From Mycobacterium attenuatum (GTDB taxonomy: Bacteria; Actinomycetota; Actinomycetes; Mycobacteriales; Mycobacteriaceae): DNA of 38,066 nucleotides. The position numbers were made by a program, and so were the translations under genes. The stretch is from NCBI RefSeq assembly GCF_900566085.1, contig NZ_UPHT01000169.1:1-38066 (forward strand). The letters are read 5' to 3'. The number at the start of each line of letters is the position of its first letter. Within the stretch, counting starts at the first letter, position 1. Positions 7,326 to 15,182 of this stretch are shown piece after piece. A model generated the notes under the pieces. The model worked only from the letters and a program-made list of their open reading frames with translations, ran no database searches and was not told where the DNA came from.

Positions 7326-8407
7326 GCGGCCCTGCCGTTCAGCCCGTACTCGGCATGCGGCAACGCCGCCAGTACCCGCCGGGACGCGGCGGCCAGTGCC
7401 GACCGCTGCCGCAATCGAAGGCCGCCATGTTCGAGCTGCTCGGCGAGCCGCGGCTGAGCTCTCATCGACGCCAGCAGGGGGATGCCGGCGATGTCAGCGA
7501 CCTCGGCGGCGCGTAATCCCCCGGGTGCCGGCCCGCGCACGACCAACCCCAGGCTGGGGTTGATCGCAGCCAGCGCCGGAACGATCGCGGCGGTGGCGGC
7601 GCAGGACCGGACATCGCAGGGGCATACGAGGACGACGAGGTCGGCGGTGTCCAATGCGGCGTGACTGGCATCGGTCACCCGGCGAGGCAGGTCGCATACC
7701 ACCGTGACTCCCCCGCGCCGGCCGGCGTCGACTACTGCTTCTACCGGTGCGGCGGCCAGCTCGAAGCCGCGCCTAGTGCCCGAGAGCATGCTGATCCCAC
7801 GATGTCGCGGCAAGGCTTCGGAAACCGCCGTCCAGTTCAGCCGGCCAGCCTGTACAGCCAGGTCCGGCCAGCGCACTCCGGGTGCGGTTTCGCCGCCGAC
7901 CAGCAGATCGATGCCGCCACCCCACGGATCGAGATCCACCAGCAGCGACTGGGCGGCAGTGTGGGCCAAAGCGACCGCGAATAGCGAGGCCCCGGCTCCG
8001 CCGCAGCCCCCTATGACGGCGACGACTTTGCCACGGGTGCCCTCGTCGCGCGCCGATGCCGCGGCGTCGGCGAGGCCGCGGATCAGTTCGCGCTCGTGCT
8101 CCGGCAGCCGCAGCACGTGCTCAGCGCCGACCGCGATAGCCGCTGCCCAGGTCGCCGTCGCCGGTTCACCGCAGGTCAGCATCATGACGTGGACGCGACG
8201 CGGCAGCCCGATGCGGCCGCAACGCTCGGCGGCCGCTTGGTCGAGCACCACTGCCGCCGCTGCCGACCAGGTCTTTCTGGTCACCGGACGCTGCCCACCG
8301 CTGTGGACGACCCGCACCCCCACCGCTGCGGCGATCCGGTCCAACTCGTCGCGCAGCTCACCGGCGGTCAACATTGCCAGCACGCCCGGGTCATCAGTTT
8401 GGTTCAC
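7322..8407 (-). CDS. ssd: Septum-site-determining / TadZ-CpaE-like P-loop protein (Rv3660c)
   Basis: A 361-residue protein similar to M. tuberculosis Rv3660c (Ssd), reported to affect septum formation. The MinD/ParA-like domain begins at about 126. Its P-loop is VIGGCGGAGAS (about 131-141), lacking both lysines of a normal deviant Walker A. LLVDLDPWGGGIDLLVGGE and VVCDLPRR follow as Walker B-like segments. The N-terminal domain (about 12-120) is receiver-like. Its place at the head of a Tad operon fits TadZ/CpaE, which positions pilus machinery. I chose the GTG at 8407 because GCAGGG lies upstream at good spacing; the ATG at 8374 (350 aa, the annotated M. tuberculosis length) is the alternative. 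Confidence 0.85.
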   Translation of the reverse strand: MNQTDDPGVLAMLTAGELRDELDRIAAAVGVRVVHSGGQRPVTRKTWSAAAAVVLDQAAAERCGRIGLPRRVHVMMLTCGEPATATWAAAIAVGAEHVLRLPEHERELIRGLADAAASARDEGTRGKVVAVIGGCGGAGASLFAVALAHTAAQSLLVDLDPWGGGIDLLVGGETAPGVRWPDLAVQAGRLNWTAVSEALPRHRGISMLSGTRRGFELAAAPVEAVVDAGRRGGVTVVCDLPRRVTDASHAALDTADLVVLVCPCDVRSCAATAAIVPALAAINPSLGLVVRGPAPGGLRAAEVADIAGIPLLASMRAQPRLAEQLEHGGLRLRQRSALAAASRRVLAALPHAEYGLNGRAA

Positions 8408-8559
8408 CCGTTTACCCTGCGGGGCCACCGGTGCTGGACACCAGTCCCAAAGTGCGATCTGTGGATAGAGACGCAGCTGTGCACAATGACGCTGGCTGCC
8501 GACCCAGACCGACCGGGAAGGCGGCTGTTCGCGAAGATCTCCGCAACGCGCAGCGGGCC

Positions 8560-8858
8560 GAGCTCAGGTGCTTCCGCCCGCAGAACTATCCCCAGAAAAG
8601 GGACGACCCCCGCCAGGGGGGGAGGAGGCGGAGGTCGTCGTGCTTCAGCCCCGGGGGGTCGGGCTGATGCACCCTCGGCTCAGGGCCGAGTAATGCTTAC
8701 TATACACATGCCAGATGGCATTCACGCAAGTAATTGCACAAGCGAAAAAATACGGCCTGAGCCGTGTAAACGTGGTGGCCAAAGGGACCACGTTAGTGCC
8801 GAGCGGCCCTTCGGGGCACGAGCTCACGGCGTACCAGGCGCCGACCTATGCTGGATTG
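8560..8858 (+). ncRNA. Ms1 / MTS2823-like abundant small RNA
   Basis: In M. tuberculosis the RNA MTS2823 (Ms1 in M. smegmatis, about 300 nt, binds RNA polymerase core) lies between Rv3660c and Rv3661, exactly the flanks seen here. The interval is rich in strong stems: 8602-8608 with 8633-8639 (GACGACC/GGTCGTC), 8646-8651 with 8661-8666 (CAGCCC/GGGCTG), 8674-8679 with 8685-8690 (CTCGGC/GCCGAG) and 8769-8776 with 8787-8794 (AACGTGGT/ACCACGTT). An open frame from 8715 crosses it but looks non-coding. The ends are approximate and set by the known length and the HAD start. AACTAT at 8584-8589 could be the -10 box, which would put the 5' end near 8596. Confidence 0.72.
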
Positions 8859-9716
8859 GTGACCGTCTCCGACTCGGCCGGCCCGCAGCAAATATCACCC
8901 CAGTCCTTGGAAGCGGCGCCTCCGCAGGTCCGCACCGCTGCTTTCTTCGACCTCGACAAGACCATCATCGCCAAGTCCAGCACACTGGCGTTCAGCAAAC
9001 CCTTCTTCGCCCAAGGACTGCTCAACCGCCGCGCAGTGCTCAAGTCCAGTTATGCGCAGTTCATCTTCCTGCTCTCCGGCGCCGACCATGACCAGATGGA
9101 CCGGATGCGTGTCCACATGACCAACATGTGCACGGGTTGGGACGTGGAACAGGTGAAGTCGATCGTCAACGAGACCCTGCACGACATCGTCACTCCCCTG
9201 GTCTTCGCCGAAGCCGCCGACCTCATCGCCGCCCACAAGCTGTGCGGCCGCGATGTCGTGGTGGTCTCCGCATCGGGTGAGGAGATCGTGGCCCCGATCG
9301 CCCGGGCGCTGGGCGCCACGCACGCGATGGCCACGCGGATGGTCGTCGAAGACGGAAAGTACACCGGCGAGGTCGCGTTCTACTGCTATGGCGAGGGCAA
9401 GGTGCAAGCGATCCGCGAGCTGGCCTCCCGTGAGGGTTACCCGCTGGAACACTGTTATGCCTATTCAGACTCGATCACCGATCTGCCGATGCTCGAGTCG
9501 GTGGGTCACCCTTCGGTGGTCAATCCCGATCGCGGACTGCGGAAGACGGCCATCGAACGCGGTTGGCCCGTGTTGTCATTCTCCCGGCCGGTGTCGTTGC
9601 GAGACCGCATCCCGGCGCCGTCGGGTGCCGCGATCGCCACCACTGCCGCGGTGGGAATCAGTGCGCTGGCCGCCGGAGCGGTCAGCTACGCGCTGCTGCG
9701 CCGCTTCGCTTTGTAA
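8859..9716 (+). CDS. HAD-superfamily (IB, SerB-like) phosphatase with C-terminal anchor (Rv3661)
   Basis: A 285-residue protein matching M. tuberculosis Rv3661 (287 aa). HAD motif I is FFDLDKT with Asp31 and Asp33, motif II is VVVVSASGEE, and the motif III/IV region is YAYSDSITDLPMLE with VNPDRGLR. This indicates a SerB-like subfamily IB phosphatase; the substrate is unknown. A C-terminal hydrophobic helix (ATTAAVGISALAAGAVSYALL) suggests membrane anchoring. The GTG at 8859 aligns with the known N terminus (TVSDSA). The frame is open further upstream to 8715, but that part lies in the Ms1-like RNA and is not conserved-looking protein. The ribosome site is weak. Confidence 0.88.
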   Translation: MTVSDSAGPQQISPQSLEAAPPQVRTAAFFDLDKTIIAKSSTLAFSKPFFAQGLLNRRAVLKSSYAQFIFLLSGADHDQMDRMRVHMTNMCTGWDVEQVKSIVNETLHDIVTPLVFAEAADLIAAHKLCGRDVVVVSASGEEIVAPIARALGATHAMATRMVVEDGKYTGEVAFYCYGEGKVQAIRELASREGYPLEHCYAYSDSITDLPMLESVGHPSVVNPDRGLRKTAIERGWPVLSFSRPVSLRDRIPAPSGAAIATTAAVGISALAAGAVSYALLRRFAL

Positions 9717-10370
9717 TCCGCGGCCGCGGCGAGCACAGCGCCGGCACTGACGCCCCACTTTCATCAATCGTCCCGGTAGCAAACGCGTTGGGCCACAATC
9801 GAAAGTTGTCACGGAATTTTCACGCAATTAGGCCTTGCTGTGCTCAAGGTCTAGTAGTACAAATGGAGACACGGAAGCCCGGTGAGGCCAAGGTCGATCC
9901 GGAAGAGAAGGTTCGATCTCCCGATCCGGGCACCCAGCACGGTTCCCGGCACCCACGCGGAGTCATAGCCGCGATAATGGCAGAAGTGTTGCGGGCCTGC
10001 GTAATTGCGAAGTGCAGACGGTAGCGACGGTCCTTTGGGTGGGGCTGCAACCGGAAGTGTCGCAAAAGCGCCGAGGCCAACCCACGCAGCCCAGAAGTGC
10101 ACGCTTGGTAACCGAGGATCGTGTTGGCGGGCGGCGATTCGAAATCTTCGGTCGCCGCCCGCTTCGCATTTCTGCGAATAATTCGCTTTTGTAGTTGCGT
10201 GCAGTTGCGCCAGCTATTTGCACACCAGCACCCGCGAGCGCATGCCGGTCGCCGGGACCGGCCGGATGCTCGACCGCGGCCGGATCACTCGGAATCCATT
10301 CGCTGCCACGCCGTTTGGGCCGATGCTGTCTAGGTGCCACGCCGCCTCACGCCCCGCCCGGGGATCGCGG
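9717..10370. other. Non-coding interval between HAD gene and tautomerase gene
   Basis: About 650 bp between converging genes. A 53-codon frame (9863-10024) has no convincing ribosome site or family resemblance. The only clear structure is the strong hairpin at 10127-10162, followed by a short AT-rich palindrome. I see no tRNA, mobile element or recognisable gene remnant. Confidence 0.6.
10127..10162. terminator. Perfect GC-rich hairpin between convergent genes
   Basis: The arms GCGGGCGGCGA (10127-10137) and TCGCCGCCCGC (10152-10162) pair perfectly over 11 bp with a 14-nt loop. A second small palindrome, GCGAA-taa-TTCGC, followed by TTTTG, lies just downstream (about 10172-10188). It could end transcription from either converging gene; the main hairpin lacks a long T tract. 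Confidence 0.5.
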
Positions 10371-10823
10371 TCAAAAGCGGGCAGCAATGGATGTGAGATG
10401 CTCGAAGCCGGCCAGGGCCGAAACCTCCGGTAGCCGCCGTATGACCCCATTTTGAGCCCATTGTCCTTCTGCCACTTCATGAATGACACATGAAGTGACG
10501 ACCATGCAACCCTCGCCACCCGTGGATGCCGCCGCCTGCTGCAGATCTGCAGCAAATCGCTCCTTGCGAGCCGCGTCGAGCACCCCCGTGCTGACTTGCC
10601 AGTCGATGAAGACCCCCGCGATCGCGTCGTCGGCTTGGTGGCCGGCGGAATAGAAGCAACCCGGCGCCAGCTCCTCGACGAGTACCAGCGCACGCATCCG
10701 ATGCTGCGGCTGATCCGGTACCGACTCGGCACGACAGGCCGCTTCGGTCAGCGCTGCCACCAATTGGGCCTTGTGCGCGTCGTCGAAGGCGCCCGGTGTC
10801 AGTGTCACCCGCATCAAGGGCAT
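10371..10823 (-). CDS. Tautomerase-superfamily protein
   Basis: A 150-residue protein starting Met-Pro (MPLMRVTLTPG), so that after Met removal Pro would be N-terminal. This is the catalytic base of the 4-oxalocrotonate tautomerase superfamily. The chain looks like two beta-alpha-beta modules: LTPGAFDDAHKAQLVAALTE with ALVLVEELAPG, then AGVFIDWQVSTG with a helix and GCMVVTSCVIHEVAEGQWAQNG. The second module's VIHEV-EG-W-NG is the typical end of long tautomerases. The ATG at 10823 has GGAGG four nt upstream. It is divergent from the GlxA-type regulator 102 bp away, which probably controls it. The substrate is unknown. I do not recall an M. tuberculosis counterpart at this site. Confidence 0.8.
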   Translation of the reverse strand: MPLMRVTLTPGAFDDAHKAQLVAALTEAACRAESVPDQPQHRMRALVLVEELAPGCFYSAGHQADDAIAGVFIDWQVSTGVLDAARKERFAADLQQAAASTGGEGCMVVTSCVIHEVAEGQWAQNGVIRRLPEVSALAGFEHLTSIAARF

Positions 10824-10912
10824 GATTCCTCCGTTTCGGCGAAGCGGTCGGCTGGATCCAGAGTCTCCCCGGGAAGCACCTGGGAGCAGTGGCGGGCTGG
10901 ACAATAATCTTG

Positions 10913-10918
10913 CATAAT
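10913..10918 (+). promoter_or_regulatory. Putative -10 box for leaderless GlxA-type regulator
   Basis: CATAAT ends 7 nt before the ATG at 10926, a spacing that would start the mRNA at the A of the start codon. It lies in the 102-bp divergent region shared with the tautomerase gene. It deviates from TANNNT at the first base. Confidence 0.4.
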
Positions 10919-10925
10919 CCGCCAC

Positions 10926-11894
10926 ATGCCCCGGATTGACGTGCTGGTGCTCGACGGTGCCAGTGCCAGCGCCGTGGGCACGACGATCGACGTCGTATCG
11001 GCGGCCAACCGCATTCTCGGCGCACCGGCGTACGATCTGCGGATCGTCGCGACGGAAGACCATGTGAAGCTGCGGGGCGCCCTGGTGGCCAGCTCAGCAC
11101 CCCTGGCACAGGCCAAGCCGCGGGACGTGGTCATCATCCCGGGTTTGGGCGGAGCCAGCGCCCCTGAGATATCGCAGCGGCTTGAAGCACCCGACGTTGC
11201 CGCGGCCCGCCAATGGCTTCGGCAGGCCTATGACGACGGCTCCCAGATCGCGGCATCGTGTACCGCCGTCTTCGTCCTCGGCGCGGCCGGCCTACTTGAC
11301 CGGCGGCGCTGCGTCACGACCTGGTGGCTCGGTGCCGACCTGGCGGAACTGGTTCCCACCGCCTGCGTGGTGATCGACGAGATGGTGATCCACGATGCGC
11401 CGATCTGGACCGCAGGATCTTCGTTCGCTCATATCGACTTGATGCTTGCGCTGCTGCGCCACTTCGCCGGGCCCGCCGTTACCGACGAACTCGCCAATCG
11501 GCTGGTCGCCGATCAGCGCACCTCTCAGGCGGCGTTCCTCATTCCCTCGCACCTGGCGGCCCGCGATCAGGACGTCGCGGCGCTGGAATCGTTTATCCGC
11601 GCGCATCTGCAGGAGACCCACACGTTGGACTCGATGGCCCGCCGGTGCGGGATGAGCCCGCGGACTCTGTCGCGGCGCACCCATAAAGCCGCCGGGTTGA
11701 GTCCGCTTCAGCTCGTGCAGCGAGTGCGCCTGCAACGCTCCTTGCATTTGCTGCGAACCAGCCGCATGCCGCTCGAGCAGGTCGCCGAAGCCGTGGGACT
11801 CGCCGACCCGGCCACTCTGCACCGCCTGGTCAAAAAGCACACGGGTCGAGCACCAGGATCGTTGCGGCCCGCCGTGTCGAACGGGTCGCCGTAG
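10926..11894 (+). CDS. GlxA-family transcriptional regulator (DJ-1/PfpI + AraC HTH)
   Basis: A 322-residue regulator. Residues about 4-175 form a DJ-1/PfpI-like domain (IDVLVLDGASASAVG, VVIIPGLGGASAP) with the nucleophile-elbow-like ASC112TAVFVLGAAGLL and TTWW. Residues about 215-315 form an AraC-type double helix-turn-helix: LDSMARRCGMSPRTLSRR, then PLEQVAEAVGLADPATLHRL. Such proteins activate or repress neighbouring catabolic or detoxification genes. The divergent tautomerase gene is the obvious candidate target. It converges on the Fic-like gene with 23 bp between the stops. No ribosome site is visible, consistent with a leaderless transcript. Confidence 0.88.
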   Translation: MPRIDVLVLDGASASAVGTTIDVVSAANRILGAPAYDLRIVATEDHVKLRGALVASSAPLAQAKPRDVVIIPGLGGASAPEISQRLEAPDVAAARQWLRQAYDDGSQIAASCTAVFVLGAAGLLDRRRCVTTWWLGADLAELVPTACVVIDEMVIHDAPIWTAGSSFAHIDLMLALLRHFAGPAVTDELANRLVADQRTSQAAFLIPSHLAARDQDVAALESFIRAHLQETHTLDSMARRCGMSPRTLSRRTHKAAGLSPLQLVQRVRLQRSLHLLRTSRMPLEQVAEAVGLADPATLHRLVKKHTGRAPGSLRPAVSNGSP

Positions 11895-11917
11895 CGACGG
11901 CAACCGGTCGCCGCCGG

Positions 11918-12676
11918 CTAGCTACGCGGCGCTGCCTCGGCAATCGATAGCGCCTCCTGCGCTCCGGCCGTCAGCGCCCGGCAGCACAGCACGAGCCAGG
12001 CCGCGACGCCGTCGGGCGTGCCGTCGGCAAAGCTGCGGGCGGCGTCGCGGTAGGTCGCGGATTGACGCATCCAACTCACCTCCGGCACCCCGAGGCCGTG
12101 CGGGTCCAGGCCCGTGGCGATCGTCACCAGCCGCGACACCGCCCGGGCCACTACACCGTCGGCATAACCAAATGGCTTGAGCGTCAACAGTTCTCCGTGC
12201 GCCACCGAGGCGACCACCGGCGCCGCGGCCCGCGTGGGACGAGTCATCACCTCCGCGAGCAACTCCAGGCGACGCCCGATCCCGGCGTCGGCACGCGGAC
12301 GCCCCAACCTGCCGTCGTCGACCAGACCGGCGGCCGCCAACGTATGCAGGCGAGCCAGTGCCTGCAGCGGCGCCTTCTGCCACACACCGACCAGCGGGCC
12401 GCCGCCGCCTTCGAGCGCCTGCGCGACCCGCAGCGCCCCCGCGAACACGGGATCGCCGGCCCCACCGGCCTCGGCCAGGTCCTCTAGCCGCGCCGGTCCC
12501 CCGTCAAGCACCGAGGAAGCCCGCGCCGCCCGCAGCGCCGCCTCGGCAGCGGTCACCGGCCACCCCCGCAGGTTGGCTCGGTGCCGGTGCGCCCGGCCCA
12601 GCGCCGCGCGCGCGCGGTCGCTGGCGTCTGCGACACCGGGCAGTTCCATCAGCGCAGCCAGCGGGTCAGTCGTCAC
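11918..12676 (-). CDS. Fic-fold-like conserved protein lacking catalytic His (Rv3662c-like)
   Basis: A 252-residue protein, the counterpart of M. tuberculosis Rv3662c (conserved hypothetical). I see the outline of a Fic protein. ARASSVLDGG (52-60) resembles the N-terminal ASS.IEG segment of Fic proteins. PLQALARLHTLAAAG...GRLGRPR (103-128) resembles the H-x-L...GxxR stretch before the active site. VAHGELLTLKPFGYADGVVARA (158-179) aligns with the Fic core H-x(6-7)-HPFxxGNGRxxR, but with Lys167 in place of the catalytic His and DGVVAR for GNGRxxR. AMPylation activity is therefore unlikely. It lies 11 bp after dppD and is probably the last gene of the dpp operon. The Fic relation is my inference from motifs, not a database match. 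Confidence 0.7.
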   Translation of the reverse strand: MTTDPLAALMELPGVADASDRARAALGRAHRHRANLRGWPVTAAEAALRAARASSVLDGGPARLEDLAEAGGAGDPVFAGALRVAQALEGGGGPLVGVWQKAPLQALARLHTLAAAGLVDDGRLGRPRADAGIGRRLELLAEVMTRPTRAAAPVVASVAHGELLTLKPFGYADGVVARAVSRLVTIATGLDPHGLGVPEVSWMRQSATYRDAARSFADGTPDGVAAWLVLCCRALTAGAQEALSIAEAAPRS

Positions 12677-12687
12677 GGTCCCCCAAC

Positions 12688-14322
12688 CTAATGGGGTGCT
12701 GACCCGGCGCCGGGAATGGCCTCCAGCAACTGCCGGGTGTATTCGTGGCGCGGCCGGACGAAAACGTCTTCGGTGGTGGCGTGTTCGACCACCCGGCCGG
12801 CGCGCAGCACCAGCACGTCGTCGGAGATCTGCTGGATGACGGCCAGATCATGGCTGATGAACAAGTACGTCAAACCCAAGCCCGCTTGCAGCTCGGCAAG
12901 TAGATCCAGGATCTGGGCCTGTACCAGCACGTCGAGCGCCGAGACCGGCTCGTCGCATACCAGCACCTCGGGCCGCAGCGCCAGCGCGCGGGCAATAGCG
13001 ACCCGTTGGCGCTGACCGCCCGACAGCTCCCGCGGCAGCCGATCCAGTACCGACGACGGCAGCGCCACCTGGTCGACCAACTCACGCACCGCTTGACGAC
13101 GCTGGGTGCGGTCGCCGAGCCGGTGGATACGCAACGGTTCCTCGATGGTGCGATACACCGAGTACCTGGGATCCAGGCTGCTGTAGGGGTTCTGGAAGAC
13201 GGGCTGAACGCGACGACGAAATGCGAACGTCTGCTTGCGATCCAGCGTGCCTACCACCTGGTCGCTGTCGAAGACCACCGTGCCCGAGGTCGGCTGCAGT
13301 AGGCCGAGCACCATGCGCGCCACGGTCGATTTGCCGGATCCGGACTCGCCGACGACCGCCAACGTGCTTCCGCGGCGCAGCCGAAACGACACCGAGTCAA
13401 CGGCACGAAACTCCGCCCGTCGCCAGGGAGCGCCGTGAGATTCACGGTAGGTCTTGGTGAGCTGGGAAACGACGATGATGTCGTCGGCTTGGGTGGCCGG
13501 ATGCGGCCGGTTCTGCGGACGTCTTGGTGCCGGCCGCTGCGCCGTCAGCGAGGGCGCGGCGGCCACCAGGCGACGCGTGTAATCGTTTTGCGGATCGCGC
13601 AGAATATTTTGTGCAGCACCGGATTCCGCTACCACGCCGCGGTTGACCACCACCACGGATTCGGCCCGCTCGGCCGCCAGCGCCAGATCGTGAGTGATCA
13701 GCAGCAGCGCGGTGCCCAACTCGTCGGTGAGGTGCTGCAGATGGTCGAGGATCTGACGCTGCACCGTCACGTCCAGCGCGGACGTCGGCTCGTCGGCAAT
13801 CAGCAGCCGCGGGCGCCCCGCTAATCCGATGGCGATCAACGCCCGCTGACACATACCGCCGGACAACTCGTGGGGATAGCGGGTGGCTTGCCGGACCGGA
13901 TCCGGCATGCCGGCCTGCCCCAGCAGCTCCACCGTCCGCCGCTGGGCATCGCGGCCAGCGGTGTTGGCCCGCACCGCCTCCCGAATTTGGAAGCCGACTT
14001 TCCAGACGGGGTTGAGGTTGGTCATCGGGTCCTGCGGAACATAGCCGATCTCGCGGCCCCGGATGCTGCGCATGAGCCGCCGGTCGAACGAGGTGATGTC
14101 GCGTCCGCCGAAGACGATGCGGCCGGCGGTGATTCGCCCGCCGGGCGCCAATAGACCCAGGATCGCTGCGGCCAGAGTGGACTTCCCCGATCCCGATTCG
14201 CCCACCACCGCCACGGTTTGACCGCGAAGGACCGTCAGGTCGATGCCGCGCAGCACGGGCTCGGCGCCAAATCTGACCTCCAGACCCTCGACCGACAATA
14301 ACGGCGTTGCCACCTCGCTCAT
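12688..14322 (-). CDS. dppD: Dipeptide ABC transporter, fused double ATPase
   Basis: A 544-residue fusion of two DppD/DppF-type ATPase domains. The N-terminal half has Walker A GESGSGKST at about 38-46, signature LSGGM and Walker B RLLIADEPTSALD. The C-terminal half has a second GESGSGKST at about 335, signature LSGGQRQR and VLVCDEPVSALD. Both halves keep the peptide-importer C-terminal segment (NDYTRRLV, HEYTRQLL). It matches M. tuberculosis Rv3663c. It energises peptide uptake with DppB and DppC. The ATG at 14322 overlaps the dppC stop (ATGA), which fixes the start over an in-frame ATG 9 nt upstream. Confidence 0.95.
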   Translation of the reverse strand: MSEVATPLLSVEGLEVRFGAEPVLRGIDLTVLRGQTVAVVGESGSGKSTLAAAILGLLAPGGRITAGRIVFGGRDITSFDRRLMRSIRGREIGYVPQDPMTNLNPVWKVGFQIREAVRANTAGRDAQRRTVELLGQAGMPDPVRQATRYPHELSGGMCQRALIAIGLAGRPRLLIADEPTSALDVTVQRQILDHLQHLTDELGTALLLITHDLALAAERAESVVVVNRGVVAESGAAQNILRDPQNDYTRRLVAAAPSLTAQRPAPRRPQNRPHPATQADDIIVVSQLTKTYRESHGAPWRRAEFRAVDSVSFRLRRGSTLAVVGESGSGKSTVARMVLGLLQPTSGTVVFDSDQVVGTLDRKQTFAFRRRVQPVFQNPYSSLDPRYSVYRTIEEPLRIHRLGDRTQRRQAVRELVDQVALPSSVLDRLPRELSGGQRQRVAIARALALRPEVLVCDEPVSALDVLVQAQILDLLAELQAGLGLTYLFISHDLAVIQQISDDVLVLRAGRVVEHATTEDVFVRPRHEYTRQLLEAIPGAGSAPH

Positions 14323-15182
14323 GCGCGCCACGCTCGCGAGGCCGGGTCCAGAGCATCACGCAGCGCGTCACCCATCATCATAAAGGCCAACACCGTAATC
14401 CCCAGTGCGCCAGCGGGATAGAAGAGAATCGGCGAGCCCGCCCGCAGCCTCATCTGCGCGACATTGATATCCCCGCCCCATGACACCACCGACGTCGGCA
14501 ACCCGACCCCGAGGTAGGACAGCGTGGCCTCGGTGACAATGAAGACGCCCAGCGCGACGGTGGCGACCGCGATCACCGGACCGACGGCGTTGGGCAGCGT
14601 ATGGCGTAGCAGTATCTGAAACTTGCTCAGCCCCAAGGCTTTGGCCGCGAGCACATAATCGCTGCCGCGTACCTCGAGCGCCGAACCGCGAGCCACTCGG
14701 GCGATTTGGGGCCAGCCGAACAGGGACAGGATGGCTATCACCGTCCACACGGTGCGGTGATGCATCACCTGCATGAGCACGATCGCGGCCAGCAGCAACG
14801 GCAATCCGAAAAACACATCGGTGATCCGCGAGACCACGGCGTCCAGCCAGCCGCCGTAGAAGCCCGCCAGCGCGCCCAGCGCGGTGCCCACGACAAATAC
14901 GGCGACGGTGGCCCCCAGCCCGACCATGACCGATGCCCGTGCTCCGTAGACGGTGCGCGCGTAGATGTCGTGGCCTTGCAGGTCGGTGCCGAACCAGTGT
15001 GCGGCCGACGGGCTCAGCATGCTCTGTCCTGGATCGGCATAGGCCGGGTCGGCCCCGGTGAACAAGCCGGGGAACGCCGCGGCGACGAGAATGAGCAGGA
15101 TCAGGGCGGCGGCGACGACGAATTTCGGCCGCCGGCGCAGCCGGCGCCAGCTGTCGAGCCAAAACCCGCCGGGCTCAGCCAT
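14319..15182 (-). CDS. dppC: Dipeptide ABC transporter permease DppC
   Basis: A 287-residue permease with the N-terminal helix typical of the OppC family (FVVAAALILLILVAAAFPGLF), the lumenal LSPSAAHWFGTDLQGHDIYAR motif region and five further helices. The cytoplasmic EAA loop is VLAAKALGLSKFQILLRHTLPN. The C terminus GDALRDALDPA is typical. It pairs with DppB to form the translocation pore. The ATG at 15182 overlaps the dppB end by 8 bp; an in-frame ATG 27 nt further upstream is less likely. Confidence 0.94.
   Translation of the reverse strand: MAEPGGFWLDSWRRLRRRPKFVVAAALILLILVAAAFPGLFTGADPAYADPGQSMLSPSAAHWFGTDLQGHDIYARTVYGARASVMVGLGATVAVFVVGTALGALAGFYGGWLDAVVSRITDVFFGLPLLLAAIVLMQVMHHRTVWTVIAILSLFGWPQIARVARGSALEVRGSDYVLAAKALGLSKFQILLRHTLPNAVGPVIAVATVALGVFIVTEATLSYLGVGLPTSVVSWGGDINVAQMRLRAGSPILFYPAGALGITVLAFMMMGDALRDALDPASRAWRA

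Noticed and set aside
8715..8858. Extension of the HAD phosphatase frame by 48 residues
   Set aside because: The segment lies in the Ms1-like RNA with perfect stems, and the known protein begins at TVSDSA after the GTG at 8859.
9863..10024. Possible 53-residue small protein starting METRKPGEAKV
   Set aside because: No ribosome site or clear -10 box and no family resemblance; cannot be told from chance.
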